From Bacillota bacterium (GTDB lineage Bacteria; Bacillota_I; Bacilli_A; Erysipelotrichales; Erysipelotrichaceae): DNA of 64,000 nt. Below, one piece after another: positions 25,837 to 34,883 of the stretch. A model generated the notes under the pieces. The model saw only the letters and a list, made by a program, of their open reading frames with translations. It had not been told where the DNA came from and searched no databases. The stretch lies in assembly GCA_023388995.1 (NCBI GenBank), contig JAEWFD010000025.1, positions 31,959-95,958 on the forward strand, written 5' to 3'. Within the stretch, counting starts at the first letter, position 1. Every line of letters starts with the position of its first letter. Made by a program: the position numbers and the translations under genes.

Positions 25837-26223
25837 CTATTTTGCGACACTAATTCTGTTAATTGCTTTGCGCAGGGCTACTTCAGCTCTTAGGATATCT
25901 ATTTCTCCCTTGGAACTGATTCTTTCCTGTGCTCTTCTTTTTGCTTCTTCCGCACGTTCCAGATCAATTTCATCGCTGCGTTCAATCGCATCCGTCAAAA
26001 TTGTTGCTAGATTGTCCTTGAAATATAACATACCACCACTCAGAGCATACTCATAGCGTTGTCCATCTTCGATCGTTGACATTTCACCAATGGTAAGCAT
26101 CGTCACGAGAGGTACGTGATTGGTTAAGATACCACGTTGCCCATCTGTAGTTCTGACATTTAAGATACTTGTTTCGAGGACTCTGTATAATCCTTGTGGT
26201 GTAACCACTTTGACCTTAAACAT
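25837..26223 (-). CDS. atpC: ATP synthase F1 subunit epsilon
   Basis: 128 aa, the usual length. The N-terminal beta-sandwich (FKVKVVTPQGLYRVLETSILNV broken by strands, then GILTNHVPLVTML) and the C-terminal helical pair (AEEAKRRAQERIS, LRKAINRI) are typical. It is part of the central stalk and can brake ATP hydrolysis. It starts 1 bp after the atpD stop and is the last gene of the operon. Confidence 0.95.
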   Translation of the reverse strand: MFKVKVVTPQGLYRVLETSILNVRTTDGQRGILTNHVPLVTMLTIGEMSTIEDGQRYEYALSGGMLYFKDNLATILTDAIERSDEIDLERAEEAKRRAQERISSKGEIDILRAEVALRKAINRISVAK

Positions 26224-26224
26224 G

Positions 26225-27622
26225 TTATTCCTCTAATGTTTTTGCTTTCGCAACCGCATCTTCAATCGTACCTACAAACATAAAGGCTTGTTCTGGAAGA
26301 TGGTCATATTTTCCTTCCAAAAGTTCCTTAAAGCTGCGAACAGTTTCGGTGCGCGGAACAAATTGTCCTTGCATTCCGCTGAATTGTTCCGCAACATGGA
26401 ACGATTGCGATAAGAAGTTACGAGCACGGCGGGCACGGTTAACAATAATCTTATCATCCTCAGATAGTTCGTCCATACCAAGGATTGCGATAATATCTTG
26501 CAGTTCTTTATAGCGTTGAAGCAATTGCTGAACACCGCGAGCTACTTGATACTGTTCATCCCCTACTACCAATGGATCCAACATACGGCTGCTGGATTCC
26601 AGCGGGTCAACAGCCGGGTAAATTCCCAATGCTGCGATACCGCGATCCAATACCGTCTTCGCATCCAAGTGCGTAAAGGCCGTAGCTGGAGCAGGGTCCG
26701 TCAAGTCATCCGCAGGCACATAAATTGCTTGAACAGATGTGATAGAACCACGTTTGGTTGAAGTAATCCGCTCTTGTAATTGACCCATTTCGATTGCCAG
26801 CGTTGGTTGATATCCAACCGCAGAAGGCATCCGGCCAAGCAATGCTGATACTTCCGAACCAGCTTGAGTAAAACGGAAAATATTGTCGATAAAGAGCAAT
26901 ACATCCTGTCCTTCAGAATCACGGAAATGCTCTGCCATGGTTAACCCGGAAAGAGCAACGCGCATTCTCGCACCCGGTGATTCATTCATTTGTCCATATA
27001 CAAGAACTGTTTTATCCAAAACGCCGGAATCTTTCATTTCATGGTACATGTCATTTCCTTCACGGGTTCTCTCCCCAACACCGGCTACGACAGACATGCC
27101 ACCATGTTCTTTGGCAATATTATGAATCAACTCTTGCATCAATACGGTTTTACCTACACCGGCACCACCAAACAGACCAATTTTACCACCGCGCGCATAT
27201 GGACACAGCAAGTCAATGACTTTAATCCCTGTTTCCAAAATTTCCGCAGTTGTCTGCTGTTCTTCAAAAGAAGGAGCTGCACGATGGATTGGCATCCGCT
27301 TCACTTCTGATCCCAGGGCTGGCAATCCATCAATTTCATCCCCTAGTACATTAAACATTCTTCCTAATACTTCACGACCAACAGGAACCGAGATCGGCGC
27401 TGTTGTGTCTTCACATTCCATGCCACGAACAAGACCATCCGTAGAGCCCATTGCAATACAGCGGACACAATCATCCCCGATGTGCTGTGCAACTTCTACG
27501 ACTAGCTTGCTGTCATGACCCTTAATTTCAATTGCAGTATTGAGAACCGGCAACATTCCTTCATCGAAGCGAATGTCAACAACCGGTCCAATGACTTGTA
27601 CGATTCTTCCGATATTAGCCAT
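26225..27622 (-). CDS. atpD: ATP synthase F1 subunit beta
   Basis: 465 aa. The P-loop GGAGVGKT lies near residue 150, followed by GVGERTREGND and the DELSEDD segment of the C-terminal domain that contacts the gamma subunit (here DELSEDDKIIV). It is the catalytic subunit. AAGGAT lies before the ATG. The gap to atpG is 14 bp. Confidence 0.98.
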   Translation of the reverse strand: MANIGRIVQVIGPVVDIRFDEGMLPVLNTAIEIKGHDSKLVVEVAQHIGDDCVRCIAMGSTDGLVRGMECEDTTAPISVPVGREVLGRMFNVLGDEIDGLPALGSEVKRMPIHRAAPSFEEQQTTAEILETGIKVIDLLCPYARGGKIGLFGGAGVGKTVLMQELIHNIAKEHGGMSVVAGVGERTREGNDMYHEMKDSGVLDKTVLVYGQMNESPGARMRVALSGLTMAEHFRDSEGQDVLLFIDNIFRFTQAGSEVSALLGRMPSAVGYQPTLAIEMGQLQERITSTKRGSITSVQAIYVPADDLTDPAPATAFTHLDAKTVLDRGIAALGIYPAVDPLESSSRMLDPLVVGDEQYQVARGVQQLLQRYKELQDIIAILGMDELSEDDKIIVNRARRARNFLSQSFHVAEQFSGMQGQFVPRTETVRSFKELLEGKYDHLPEQAFMFVGTIEDAVAKAKTLEE

Positions 27623-27636
27623 TTCATCACATCCTT

Positions 27637-28479
27637 CTACAGTGCATCGGAACCAGCAACAATTTCCGTTATTTCCTGGGTAATTGCAGCTTGACGTGCC
27701 TGATTATATTGTAATACTAAGGAATCGATCAATTCTTCGGCATTATCCGTCGCATTTTCCATCGCCATCCGGCGGGATGCCTGTTCACTCGTTTTTGTTT
27801 CCAACCAGTAACTATATACCAGTGAGCGCACATACATAGGGATCAGATCATTCAAGATTGCATTTGGATCTGGTTCAAACAAAGTCTCAATATTGGAATG
27901 GCTTTGTTCGAATTCTTCCTTCTGCACAGGAAGCAAAGTAACTACTTCCGGTTCAAAGCGAATCGAATTCACAAATTTCGTATAAATAACCCGAATGCTG
28001 GTGATTTCTTTTTGCTTAAACATATCCAATGCCTGATTTGCCAGCTTAGAAAGATCTGCAAATGCTACTTGGTCACTGCCCACGTATGGGTTAATCACGG
28101 AATACTTGTTCTTGCGAAGCCAGGTAATACCCTTGATTCCTACCAAGATGGTTGGATGACCGGTATTTGCATGCTCTTTCATAAAGCGATAAATATTGGA
28201 GTTGTAACCTCCGCATAATCCCAAATCCGATGTAAAGACAATCGTCAGAGGGTTGGTATCTTCTTGTGCGATCAAATACGCATTTTCGATATTGGCATTA
28301 TCTGCCAGTATCTGCTGTACGGTATCTTTCAAATACTGAGCATATTCCTTATTTTGTTGCATCAAGCCCTTTTGCTTCTGCAATTTTCCCGTTGCAATCA
28401 TTTCCATTGCACCAGTGATTTTCTTCGTTGCCTGTACTGAACGAATCCGTCTCTTTAAGGCTTGCTTTCCTTGTGCCAT
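27637..28479 (-). CDS. atpG: ATP synthase F1 subunit gamma
   Basis: 280 aa. The conserved N-terminal helix (LKRRIRSVQATKKITGAMEMIATGKL) and the C-terminal helix (RRMAMENATDNAEELIDSL) form the coiled-coil rotor shaft; SDLGLCGGYN marks the middle domain. The length fits. It lies 3 bp after atpA. Confidence 0.97.
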   Translation of the reverse strand: MAQGKQALKRRIRSVQATKKITGAMEMIATGKLQKQKGLMQQNKEYAQYLKDTVQQILADNANIENAYLIAQEDTNPLTIVFTSDLGLCGGYNSNIYRFMKEHANTGHPTILVGIKGITWLRKNKYSVINPYVGSDQVAFADLSKLANQALDMFKQKEITSIRVIYTKFVNSIRFEPEVVTLLPVQKEEFEQSHSNIETLFEPDPNAILNDLIPMYVRSLVYSYWLETKTSEQASRRMAMENATDNAEELIDSLVLQYNQARQAAITQEITEIVAGSDAL

Positions 28480-28482
28480 ATA

Positions 28483-30003
28483 CTACGCACCACGCATCAA
28501 TTTAAATTGCTTAACAAAAGCAGCCATAGCTGTATGAATTTGTTCTTCCAGTTCCTTGGAAATCACTTTGCTGCGATTGATCTCATCATAAATTGCTTGA
28601 TGGTCACGTTTAAAGAAGGAATGTAATTCTTCTTCGAACTGGCGGATTTCCTCTACCTCAATCGTACGCAGATACTTATGTTTTGCTGCAAAGAGCGACA
28701 GAACTTCTTCTGCCAAATCAAGCGGCGCGTATTGTTTCTGCTTCAGCAGCTCCGTCAAGCGTGAACCATGATCGATAACAGACTTGGTAGCTGCATCCAG
28801 ATCACTGCCAAATTGGGAGAATGCCAGCATTTCCTGATATTGTGCAAGTTCCAGCTTCAAAGAACCAGATACTTGTTTCATCGCTTTTGTTTGGGCATTG
28901 CTTCCAACCCGTGATACAGACAAACCGCTGTCTACTGCCGGTCTTACCCCGGAGTTGAACAATTCTGTCTGCAAGAAAATTTGTCCATCAGTAATGGAAA
29001 TAACATTCGTAGGGATATAAGCAGAAATATCTCCTGCTTGTGTTTCAATAATTGGCAATGCCGTCAAAGACCCGCTGCCAAGTTCATCATTCAGCTTCGC
29101 AGCACGTTCCAGCAAGCGGGAATGCAAATAGAATACATCTCCCGGATATGCTTCCCGTCCTGGTGGTCGACGAAGCAACAAGGACATGGTACGGTAAGCC
29201 ACCGCATGTTTACTCAAATCATCATAAACGATCAGAACATGCTTTCCTTGTTCCATCCATTCTTCACCAATGGAACAGCCTGTATATGGTGCAATGTATT
29301 GCAGCGGAGCTAGTTCGCTTGCTGTTGCTGCGACTACAGTTGTATAGCCCATTGCATTGTGGCTTTTCAGCTTTTCTACAATTTGCGCGACAGTGGACGC
29401 TTTTTGCCCGATTGCTACATAGATGCAATATACATCTTGTCCTTTTTGATTGATAATCGTATCAATTGCCAATGCTGTTTTCCCTGTTTCTCTATCACCG
29501 ATAATCAACTCCCGTTGACCACGGCCGATCGGAATCATGGAGTCAATGACTTTCAATCCGGTTTGGATCGGCTCATGTACTGATTTTCTCGTCATAACGC
29601 CTGGTGCAACCCGTTCAATTGGACGTGACTTGGTCGATACAATTGCAGCTCCGCCGTCAATCGCTTGCCCCAGTGCATTTACTACACGGCCAAGCATTCC
29701 ATCACCAACAGGAACTTCCACAATTTTACCTGTCCGTTTTACTTCGTCACCTTCGCGAATTTGCGCAGTGCTGCCAAGCAATACGGCACCAACATGATCT
29801 TCTTCCAAGTTCAGCACCATACCGTAGATGTCGTTTTTAAACAACAACAACTCCCCGGACATTGCTTTTTCCAGTCCTTGAATCAAAGCAATACCGTCAC
29901 CAACACTGATTACATAACCAACATCGTTGGCTTCTAAGCGATCTTCATAGTGCTTAATCTGCTCTCTGATTAACGCACTTATTTCTTCAGGTCTTAATTC
30001 CAT
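28483..30003 (-). CDS. atpA: ATP synthase F1 subunit alpha
   Basis: 506 aa. The P-loop GDRETGKT (GRGQRELIIGDRETGKTA region, about residue 170), the arginine-finger segment SVSRVGS and PGREAYPGDVFYLHSRLLER are all present. It is the regulatory/structural partner of beta. AGGTGA precedes the ATG, 4 bp after atpH. Confidence 0.98.
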   Translation of the reverse strand: MELRPEEISALIREQIKHYEDRLEANDVGYVISVGDGIALIQGLEKAMSGELLLFKNDIYGMVLNLEEDHVGAVLLGSTAQIREGDEVKRTGKIVEVPVGDGMLGRVVNALGQAIDGGAAIVSTKSRPIERVAPGVMTRKSVHEPIQTGLKVIDSMIPIGRGQRELIIGDRETGKTALAIDTIINQKGQDVYCIYVAIGQKASTVAQIVEKLKSHNAMGYTTVVAATASELAPLQYIAPYTGCSIGEEWMEQGKHVLIVYDDLSKHAVAYRTMSLLLRRPPGREAYPGDVFYLHSRLLERAAKLNDELGSGSLTALPIIETQAGDISAYIPTNVISITDGQIFLQTELFNSGVRPAVDSGLSVSRVGSNAQTKAMKQVSGSLKLELAQYQEMLAFSQFGSDLDAATKSVIDHGSRLTELLKQKQYAPLDLAEEVLSLFAAKHKYLRTIEVEEIRQFEEELHSFFKRDHQAIYDEINRSKVISKELEEQIHTAMAAFVKQFKLMRGA

Positions 30004-30007
30004 GTTA

Positions 30008-30547
30008 TCACCTGCTTTCTCTCAATAACTCTGCTTTTAATGATTGAATCCGATATTTCATTGATCCATCAATGACTTGATCTTCAACCACAACCTTGAC
30101 ACCTGAAATCAAATCTTTATCGATTCGGTTTACAAAAGAAACCCGATATCCAATCTTGGCACCAACAGAAGCTTCAATTGCTTGCAATTGATCTTCTTCC
30201 AGTTCGTTAACAGAATACACGATTCCTTCTTTGATTTGCTTGCTTTCATTGCATAGAGAATTAAAGGCATTTGTGATTTCCAGAATTCCTTTGATTCTTT
30301 TTTTATCAACCAAAAGCAATAAAAAATGCAGTACTTCTTTATCCAGTTTTTCAGAAAAAACGTTCTTTAATACTTCTTTCTTCTCAACATCTGCGATTCG
30401 ATAATGAGCAAAAAAAGCCAGATACTCCTTATTTTGCACAAAAATTTGCTTCACTTTCTTCATCTGCTCTTGCCATGCATCAATGTTGTTTCGTTCATCG
30501 GCAAGTTCAAATAAAGCTCTCGCATAGCGGTTGGCAATCTGACTCAT
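30008..30547 (-). CDS. atpH: ATP synthase F1 subunit delta
   Basis: 179 aa. The family pattern ANRYARALFELA at the start, FAHYRIADVEKKEVLKNVF, and a C-terminal SGVKVVVEDQVIDGSMKYRIQ split over two strands. It ties F1 to the peripheral stalk. The ATG overlaps the end of atpF by 4 bp. Confidence 0.95.
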   Translation of the reverse strand: MSQIANRYARALFELADERNNIDAWQEQMKKVKQIFVQNKEYLAFFAHYRIADVEKKEVLKNVFSEKLDKEVLHFLLLLVDKKRIKGILEITNAFNSLCNESKQIKEGIVYSVNELEEDQLQAIEASVGAKIGYRVSFVNRIDKDLISGVKVVVEDQVIDGSMKYRIQSLKAELLRESR

Positions 30548-31047
30548 CGTGCAACTTCTTTCACGAAGCGCTCAATTGCTTTGCGATCTTCATCTTCTGT
30601 TGCTTTTCCTACCAGCAATTTCTCAGCCGCAGCCATAGCAACGTCAACAATCTCTTTTGCGACATCATCGCGCATCGCTTGCTTCTCAAATGAAATCTCA
30701 CGACGAGCAGCTTCCAGTTTCCCTTCTGCTTCTTGTTTTGCGTCTTTAACTATCGAATCTTTTAATGACAAGCCATCTTGCTTTGCTTTATCAAGCAGAT
30801 CTCTTGCTTGTGCTCCGGCGGATTTCAATTGTGCCGCAGCATCACTATGTAAGCTTTGCGCTTCCACTTTCAACGCTTCCGCATCTGCTATTTGTGCCTG
30901 TGCATACTCTGCCCGCTTATTTAGATATTCGCGAGCAGGAATCCACAACAACTGTTTTACAAAATAAAATAAAATAGCAGTTGAGAGCAATTGAACTATG
31001 ATTGTTCCCAAATTGGGAAGCAAATCTCCTGCAATATTAAAAGTCAA
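30544..31047 (-). CDS. atpF: ATP synthase F0 subunit b
   Basis: About 167 aa. One N-terminal membrane helix (TIIVQLLSTAILFYFVKQLLW) followed by a long charged coiled coil, rich in A, K, E and Q, that forms the peripheral stalk. The AGGAGG ribosome site would overlap a GTG at 31056, so I place the start at the TTG at 31047 with an 8-nt gap; no ATG is available nearby. Confidence 0.93.
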   Translation of the reverse strand: MTFNIAGDLLPNLGTIIVQLLSTAILFYFVKQLLWIPAREYLNKRAEYAQAQIADAEALKVEAQSLHSDAAAQLKSAGAQARDLLDKAKQDGLSLKDSIVKDAKQEAEGKLEAARREISFEKQAMRDDVAKEIVDVAMAAAEKLLVGKATEDEDRKAIERFVKEVAR

Positions 31048-31083
31048 TGCTACCACCTCCTGTAGTTATAGGACCTGGTAGGC

Positions 31084-31320
31084 CTATCTAAATACGAAAA
31101 TCAATAAGAACGCAATCAACATCCCGTAGATTGCACAAGTTTCCGCAACCGCACATCCCAAGATCAACATGGAACGGATTTTACCTTCTGCTTCCGGGTT
31201 CTTACCAACAGCCTCAACAGCTTTACCAGCTGCATACCCCTGCCCGATCCCTGTCATCATACCTGTAAATACTGCAATACCTGCTCCAATTGCTACTAAA
31301 CCTCTGCCGATTCCTTCCAT
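31084..31320 (-). CDS. atpE: ATP synthase F0 subunit c, with sodium-type ion-binding residues
   Basis: 78 aa, two membrane helices. Gln27 in GIGQGYAAG, Val58, Glu60 and Thr61 in AVAETCAIY correspond to the Gln32, Val63, Glu65 and Ser/Thr66 that bind Na+ in the c-rings of Ilyobacter and Acetobacterium. Proton-type rings usually lack this Gln plus Thr/Ser pair. AGGAGG precedes the ATG. From sequence alone the enzyme is probably sodium-coupled. Confidence 0.95.
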   Translation of the reverse strand: MEGIGRGLVAIGAGIAVFTGMMTGIGQGYAAGKAVEAVGKNPEAEGKIRSMLILGCAVAETCAIYGMLIAFLLIFVFR

Positions 31321-31341
31321 AAGTAATTCCTCCTATTTCTA

Positions 31342-32037
31342 TTAATTCTCACTTGGAAGCTCATTTCCAATATAAACCATTGTCAATGTGATAAAAATAA
31401 ACATTTGTATGCTACCTGAAAATATATCGAAGTAAGCATGTAAGACTGGCGCTACAATAGGGCCAATAAAATTAAACTTGCCAATGAATGGTACCATTGA
31501 CGACAACCAACCTGTGAATGTATAAACCAAGGTCATAATGACGGACCCGCTGACCAAGTTGCCAAATAAACGAAGTGACATGGATATCAGCGGTGCAATC
31601 TTCCCAAAGAAGTTTGGGATAATAAATGGTACAATCGGTTCTATGAACCCATGCATATAAGCACCAAAGCCATTTGTTTTGAGGGCTTCAATTTCCCGCA
31701 TAACCAGCGTAATCAATGCCAGTGAGAAAGTCACACTGTAATTGGATGTCGGTGGCTTTAATGCCAATAATCCAATGAGATTGCTGGTTAGCAAGTACAA
31801 TGCTAACGTACCAATATAGGGTGCCAACGTCAAAGCCTTTTTGGGATTTGTATTCTCAGTCACTAATTTATCCAGTGTGCTTACAATTAGCGTGGAAACT
31901 AGAACCAGACCAGTTGGTTTTGCCATCACATCTGCTTTTTTGATTGCTTGGCTGCAAAAGTAGCAGAAACAAATCAAAACAGCAGTAATCCCAACGATCA
32001 TAAATACATCAGTTTGGATCGTAATTACATATCCCAT
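31342..32037 (-). CDS. atpB: ATP synthase F0 subunit a
   Basis: 231 aa with five to six membrane helices. SMSLRLFGNLVSG carries the essential arginine facing the c-ring, and the C-terminal helix FSGSIQMFIFITLTMVYIG is typical. It is in the same reading frame as atpI, 15 bp after its TGA stop. The nearest good ribosome site (AAAGGAG) is inside the end of atpI, about 21 nt from this ATG, an unusually long gap. Confidence 0.95.
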   Translation of the reverse strand: MGYVITIQTDVFMIVGITAVLICFCYFCSQAIKKADVMAKPTGLVLVSTLIVSTLDKLVTENTNPKKALTLAPYIGTLALYLLTSNLIGLLALKPPTSNYSVTFSLALITLVMREIEALKTNGFGAYMHGFIEPIVPFIIPNFFGKIAPLISMSLRLFGNLVSGSVIMTLVYTFTGWLSSMVPFIGKFNFIGPIVAPVLHAYFDIFSGSIQMFIFITLTMVYIGNELPSEN

Positions 32038-32052
32038 ATAGGTGGGCGTAAG

Positions 32053-32412
32053 TCATCTCTCCTTTCTAGTCAGTAAAAAGGACTCCAAATACAGCACAAT
32101 CTTGTGCAGTACAAGTCCAAATGCAGCTCCAAATACATTGACTAAATTTGGATAGACGCTGCCTATGTATAACGGTATCGCAATCATACCGAAATTACCA
32201 ATAAAATACAGGATAAACATGAAATAATTCATGCTTCCTACTCCCAGCAAAGCTGTGAAAAAAGAACTCATTGCCATATGCCTAACTAGTCCGATCAAAC
32301 TTCCTAGCAGGATGCCAAAAGCTATGGGCATTTGGTAAAAGGCAAATGCAGTTGATAGCGCAAAGGCAATCGCAATGGTCAGGACATACACTGCATATTC
32401 TTGCTTCTTCAT
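32053..32412 (-). CDS. atpI: ATP synthase assembly protein I
   Basis: 119 aa with four hydrophobic segments, in the standard place between atpZ and atpB. AtpI helps c-ring assembly in several bacteria. The ATG at 32412 overlaps the atpZ stop (ATGA), so I prefer it to the longer frame from 32451. Confidence 0.75.
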   Translation of the reverse strand: MKKQEYAVYVLTIAIAFALSTAFAFYQMPIAFGILLGSLIGLVRHMAMSSFFTALLGVGSMNYFMFILYFIGNFGMIAIPLYIGSVYPNLVNVFGAAFGLVLHKIVLYLESFLLTRKER

Positions 32413-32597
32413 TTTTTGCTTGCCATGTTGTAGAGAGCCATAAATGCACATCCGGTTCCTAACAGCAGACCCACAATCATAAATGTTGGCGAAGTTTTCG
32501 CAATCGAGTCAATTCCATACCCCACTGCCAAACCTGCTACTATACATAAAATAATCGTGATTGCCAGATTCAAAGATTTACCTAAATCTTTCATCAT
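32409..32597 (-). CDS. atpZ: AtpZ-like small membrane protein
   Basis: 62 aa with two hydrophobic helices (LAITIILCIVAGLAVGYG and FMIVGLLLGTGCAFM), the pattern of AtpZ proteins encoded at the head of many atp operons; they have been linked to Mg2+/Ca2+ transport or ATPase assembly. Its start overlaps the upp stop and its end overlaps atpI. Confidence 0.75.
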   Translation of the reverse strand: MMKDLGKSLNLAITIILCIVAGLAVGYGIDSIAKTSPTFMIVGLLLGTGCAFMALYNMASKK

Positions 32598-33214
32598 TTT
32601 GTACCGAAAATTCGATCCCCTGCGTCACCTAAACCAGGGACGATATATCCTTTCTCATTTAGTTTTTCATCTAATGCCGCTAAAATGATATCCACATCCG
32701 GATGATCTTCCTCAATGCGTTTTACACCTTCCGGAACACCCACCAAACAAACCAATTTAATCTTCTTAGCGCCACGTTTCTTTAAACTGTCAATTGCGGC
32801 GCTGGCAGAACCACCTGTTGCAAGCATCGGATCTACCACATACACTTCTGCTTCTTCCAGCATTGGCGGCATTTTAAAGAAATATTCATGCGGTTCCAAT
32901 GTTTCTTCATCACGGTACAATCCGACATGCCCAATTTTGACTGTAGGAATAATATTGGAAATACCATCTACCATTCCAAGTCCGGCACGCAAAATCGGGA
33001 CTAAGATAATTTCTTTTGCCAGAACTTCTGTCACACATGGTCCCATCGGTGTATCAACAGTTACTGCTTTAGTAGGCAAATCTCTTGAGATCTCATACGC
33101 CATTAAGCCGCCGATTTCACTTAAATTTTGACGAAAATCTTTCGTTCCCGTTCCTTTATCGCGCATAATGGCCAGCTTGTGGGTAATCAGCGGATGTTTT
33201 AATACAATCAACAT
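32594..33214 (-). CDS. upp: Uracil phosphoribosyltransferase
   Basis: 206 aa. HPLITHKLAIMRD opens the protein, the PRPP-binding loop is DPMLATGGSA, and the uracil-binding end is YIVPGLGDAGDRIFGTK. It salvages uracil to UMP. AAGGAGG lies before the ATG. It sits between glyA and the atp genes as in B. subtilis, with gaps of a few bases. Confidence 0.97.
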   Translation of the reverse strand: MLIVLKHPLITHKLAIMRDKGTGTKDFRQNLSEIGGLMAYEISRDLPTKAVTVDTPMGPCVTEVLAKEIILVPILRAGLGMVDGISNIIPTVKIGHVGLYRDEETLEPHEYFFKMPPMLEEAEVYVVDPMLATGGSASAAIDSLKKRGAKKIKLVCLVGVPEGVKRIEEDHPDVDIILAALDEKLNEKGYIVPGLGDAGDRIFGTK

Positions 33215-33217
33215 TCC

Positions 33218-34447
33218 TTAGTCCTCCTTGTATATTGGAAATGATGCAGTTAGCTGCTTCACCTTTTCCCTTAGTATCTGCAGCTGCTGTTCATCATCTT
33301 TGGCATTCAGAGCTTCAACAATAAACATTGCTACTTGTTTGAATTCTTCTTCCTGAAATCCCCTGGTTGTCATTGCCGGTGTTCCCAAGCGAATGCCGCT
33401 GGTTACAAATGGTTTCAGAGTATCAAAAGGAATCGAATTTTTATTGCATGTAATATTTACTTTATGCAAGATCGCTTCGGCTTCCTTGCCGGTTACATTG
33501 AAACTTTGCTTTACATCAACCAAAAGCATGTGATTATCACTGCCGCCACTGACAAGCCGGACACCATATTGCTTCAAGCTTTCGGCAAATGCTTGCGTAT
33601 TTATGCGCACTTGCTTTTGATAGGCTGCGAAGGACGGATCCAATGCTTCCTGAAAGCAAACTGCTTTCGCGGCAATGATATGCATCAATGGACCGCCTTG
33701 AATGCCCGGAAATGCCGTTTTATCAATTTTTTCCGCAAACTCTTTTTTGCACAAAATAATACCACCACGCGGTCCACGTAGTGTTTTATGAGTTGTCGAG
33801 GTCACAAAATCTGCATATGGCACCGGCGAAGGATGTTCCCCTGCTGCCACCAATCCCGCAATATGCGCCATATCGACCATGAAATATGCACCAACTTCAT
33901 CGGCAATTTCTTTAAATCGTTTAAAGTCAATCGTGCGCGGATATGCACTGGCACCTGCAACAATCAGCTTTGGCTTTAATTCTATTGCAAGTCTATGTAA
34001 TTCTGCATAATCAATCATTTCTGTTTGAGGATCTACGCCATATCCATGAAATTCATATAATTTACCCGAAAAGCTAAGTGGATGTCCATGTGTTAAATGG
34101 CCGCCATCACTTAAACTCATTCCGAGAACGCGGTCCTTTGGCTCTAAAATACTCATGTACACTGCCATATTGGCCTGGCTTCCGCTATGCGGCTGGACAT
34201 TGGCATGTTCTGCCCCAAACAAGCGTTTTAACCGTTCAATTGCCAGTTCTTCTACGATGTCAACATATTCACATCCGCCATAATATCGTTTATGCGGATA
34301 GCCTTCCGCATATTTGTTGGTTAAAATACTTCCTGTTGCATCTAATACATCTTGTGAAACAAAGTTTTCACTGGCAATCAATTCAATGTGTTCCTGCTGG
34401 CGCTTTCGCTCTAATGCCATTGCTTCTTGTAACTGTTGATCGATCAT
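33218..34447 (-). CDS. glyA: Serine hydroxymethyltransferase
   Basis: 409 aa. ELIASENFVS, the glycine-rich HSGSQANMAVY, and the PLP-lysine segment VTSTTHKTLRGPRGG are diagnostic. It interconverts serine and glycine and supplies one-carbon units on tetrahydrofolate. It starts 1 bp after the rpiB stop and belongs to the long sua5-to-atpC unit. Confidence 0.97.
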   Translation of the reverse strand: MIDQQLQEAMALERKRQQEHIELIASENFVSQDVLDATGSILTNKYAEGYPHKRYYGGCEYVDIVEELAIERLKRLFGAEHANVQPHSGSQANMAVYMSILEPKDRVLGMSLSDGGHLTHGHPLSFSGKLYEFHGYGVDPQTEMIDYAELHRLAIELKPKLIVAGASAYPRTIDFKRFKEIADEVGAYFMVDMAHIAGLVAAGEHPSPVPYADFVTSTTHKTLRGPRGGIILCKKEFAEKIDKTAFPGIQGGPLMHIIAAKAVCFQEALDPSFAAYQKQVRINTQAFAESLKQYGVRLVSGGSDNHMLLVDVKQSFNVTGKEAEAILHKVNITCNKNSIPFDTLKPFVTSGIRLGTPAMTTRGFQEEEFKQVAMFIVEALNAKDDEQQLQILREKVKQLTASFPIYKED

Positions 34448-34448
34448 G

Positions 34449-34883
34449 CTAGCATCCGCCTTCTATTTTGGCGATCCGCCGGCTATGGCGTCCACCTTGA
34501 AATGGTGTTTCCAACCAAACACGCACAATTTCCTTCATAAGCGCTTCCCCTAGAATAAATTGACCCATGGCAAGCATATTGGTATCATTGTGCTCCCTAG
34601 TTAGTTTCGCTGTCAGCAAATCAGATACCAATGCACAGCGAATCCCTTTCACTTTATTGGCAGTAATGCTGACACCGACTCCGGTCGAACAAATGACAAT
34701 ACCGCGCTCACATTCTTGTTTTGCCACAGCTTCACTTGCGGGAATTACCACATCAGGATAATCCATGCTGTCTTTGCTGTAGGTTCCAAAGTCTATATAC
34801 TCATGTCCCAATTCGGATAGATATGCTTTCAGAATCTCTTTGTATTCAAAACCGCCGTGATCACTCGCGATTGCGATCTTCAT
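34449..34883 (-). CDS. rpiB: Ribose-5-phosphate isomerase B
   Basis: 144 aa. KIAIASDHGGFEYK at the start, the active-site cysteine in GIVICSTGVGVSI, and RCALVSD with REHNDTNMLAMG. It interconverts ribose-5-P and ribulose-5-P. I use the ATG at 34883 (GGAGG upstream); the start overlaps the end of the upstream gene by 23 bp. Confidence 0.92.
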   Translation of the reverse strand: MKIAIASDHGGFEYKEILKAYLSELGHEYIDFGTYSKDSMDYPDVVIPASEAVAKQECERGIVICSTGVGVSITANKVKGIRCALVSDLLTAKLTREHNDTNMLAMGQFILGEALMKEIVRVWLETPFQGGRHSRRIAKIEGGC

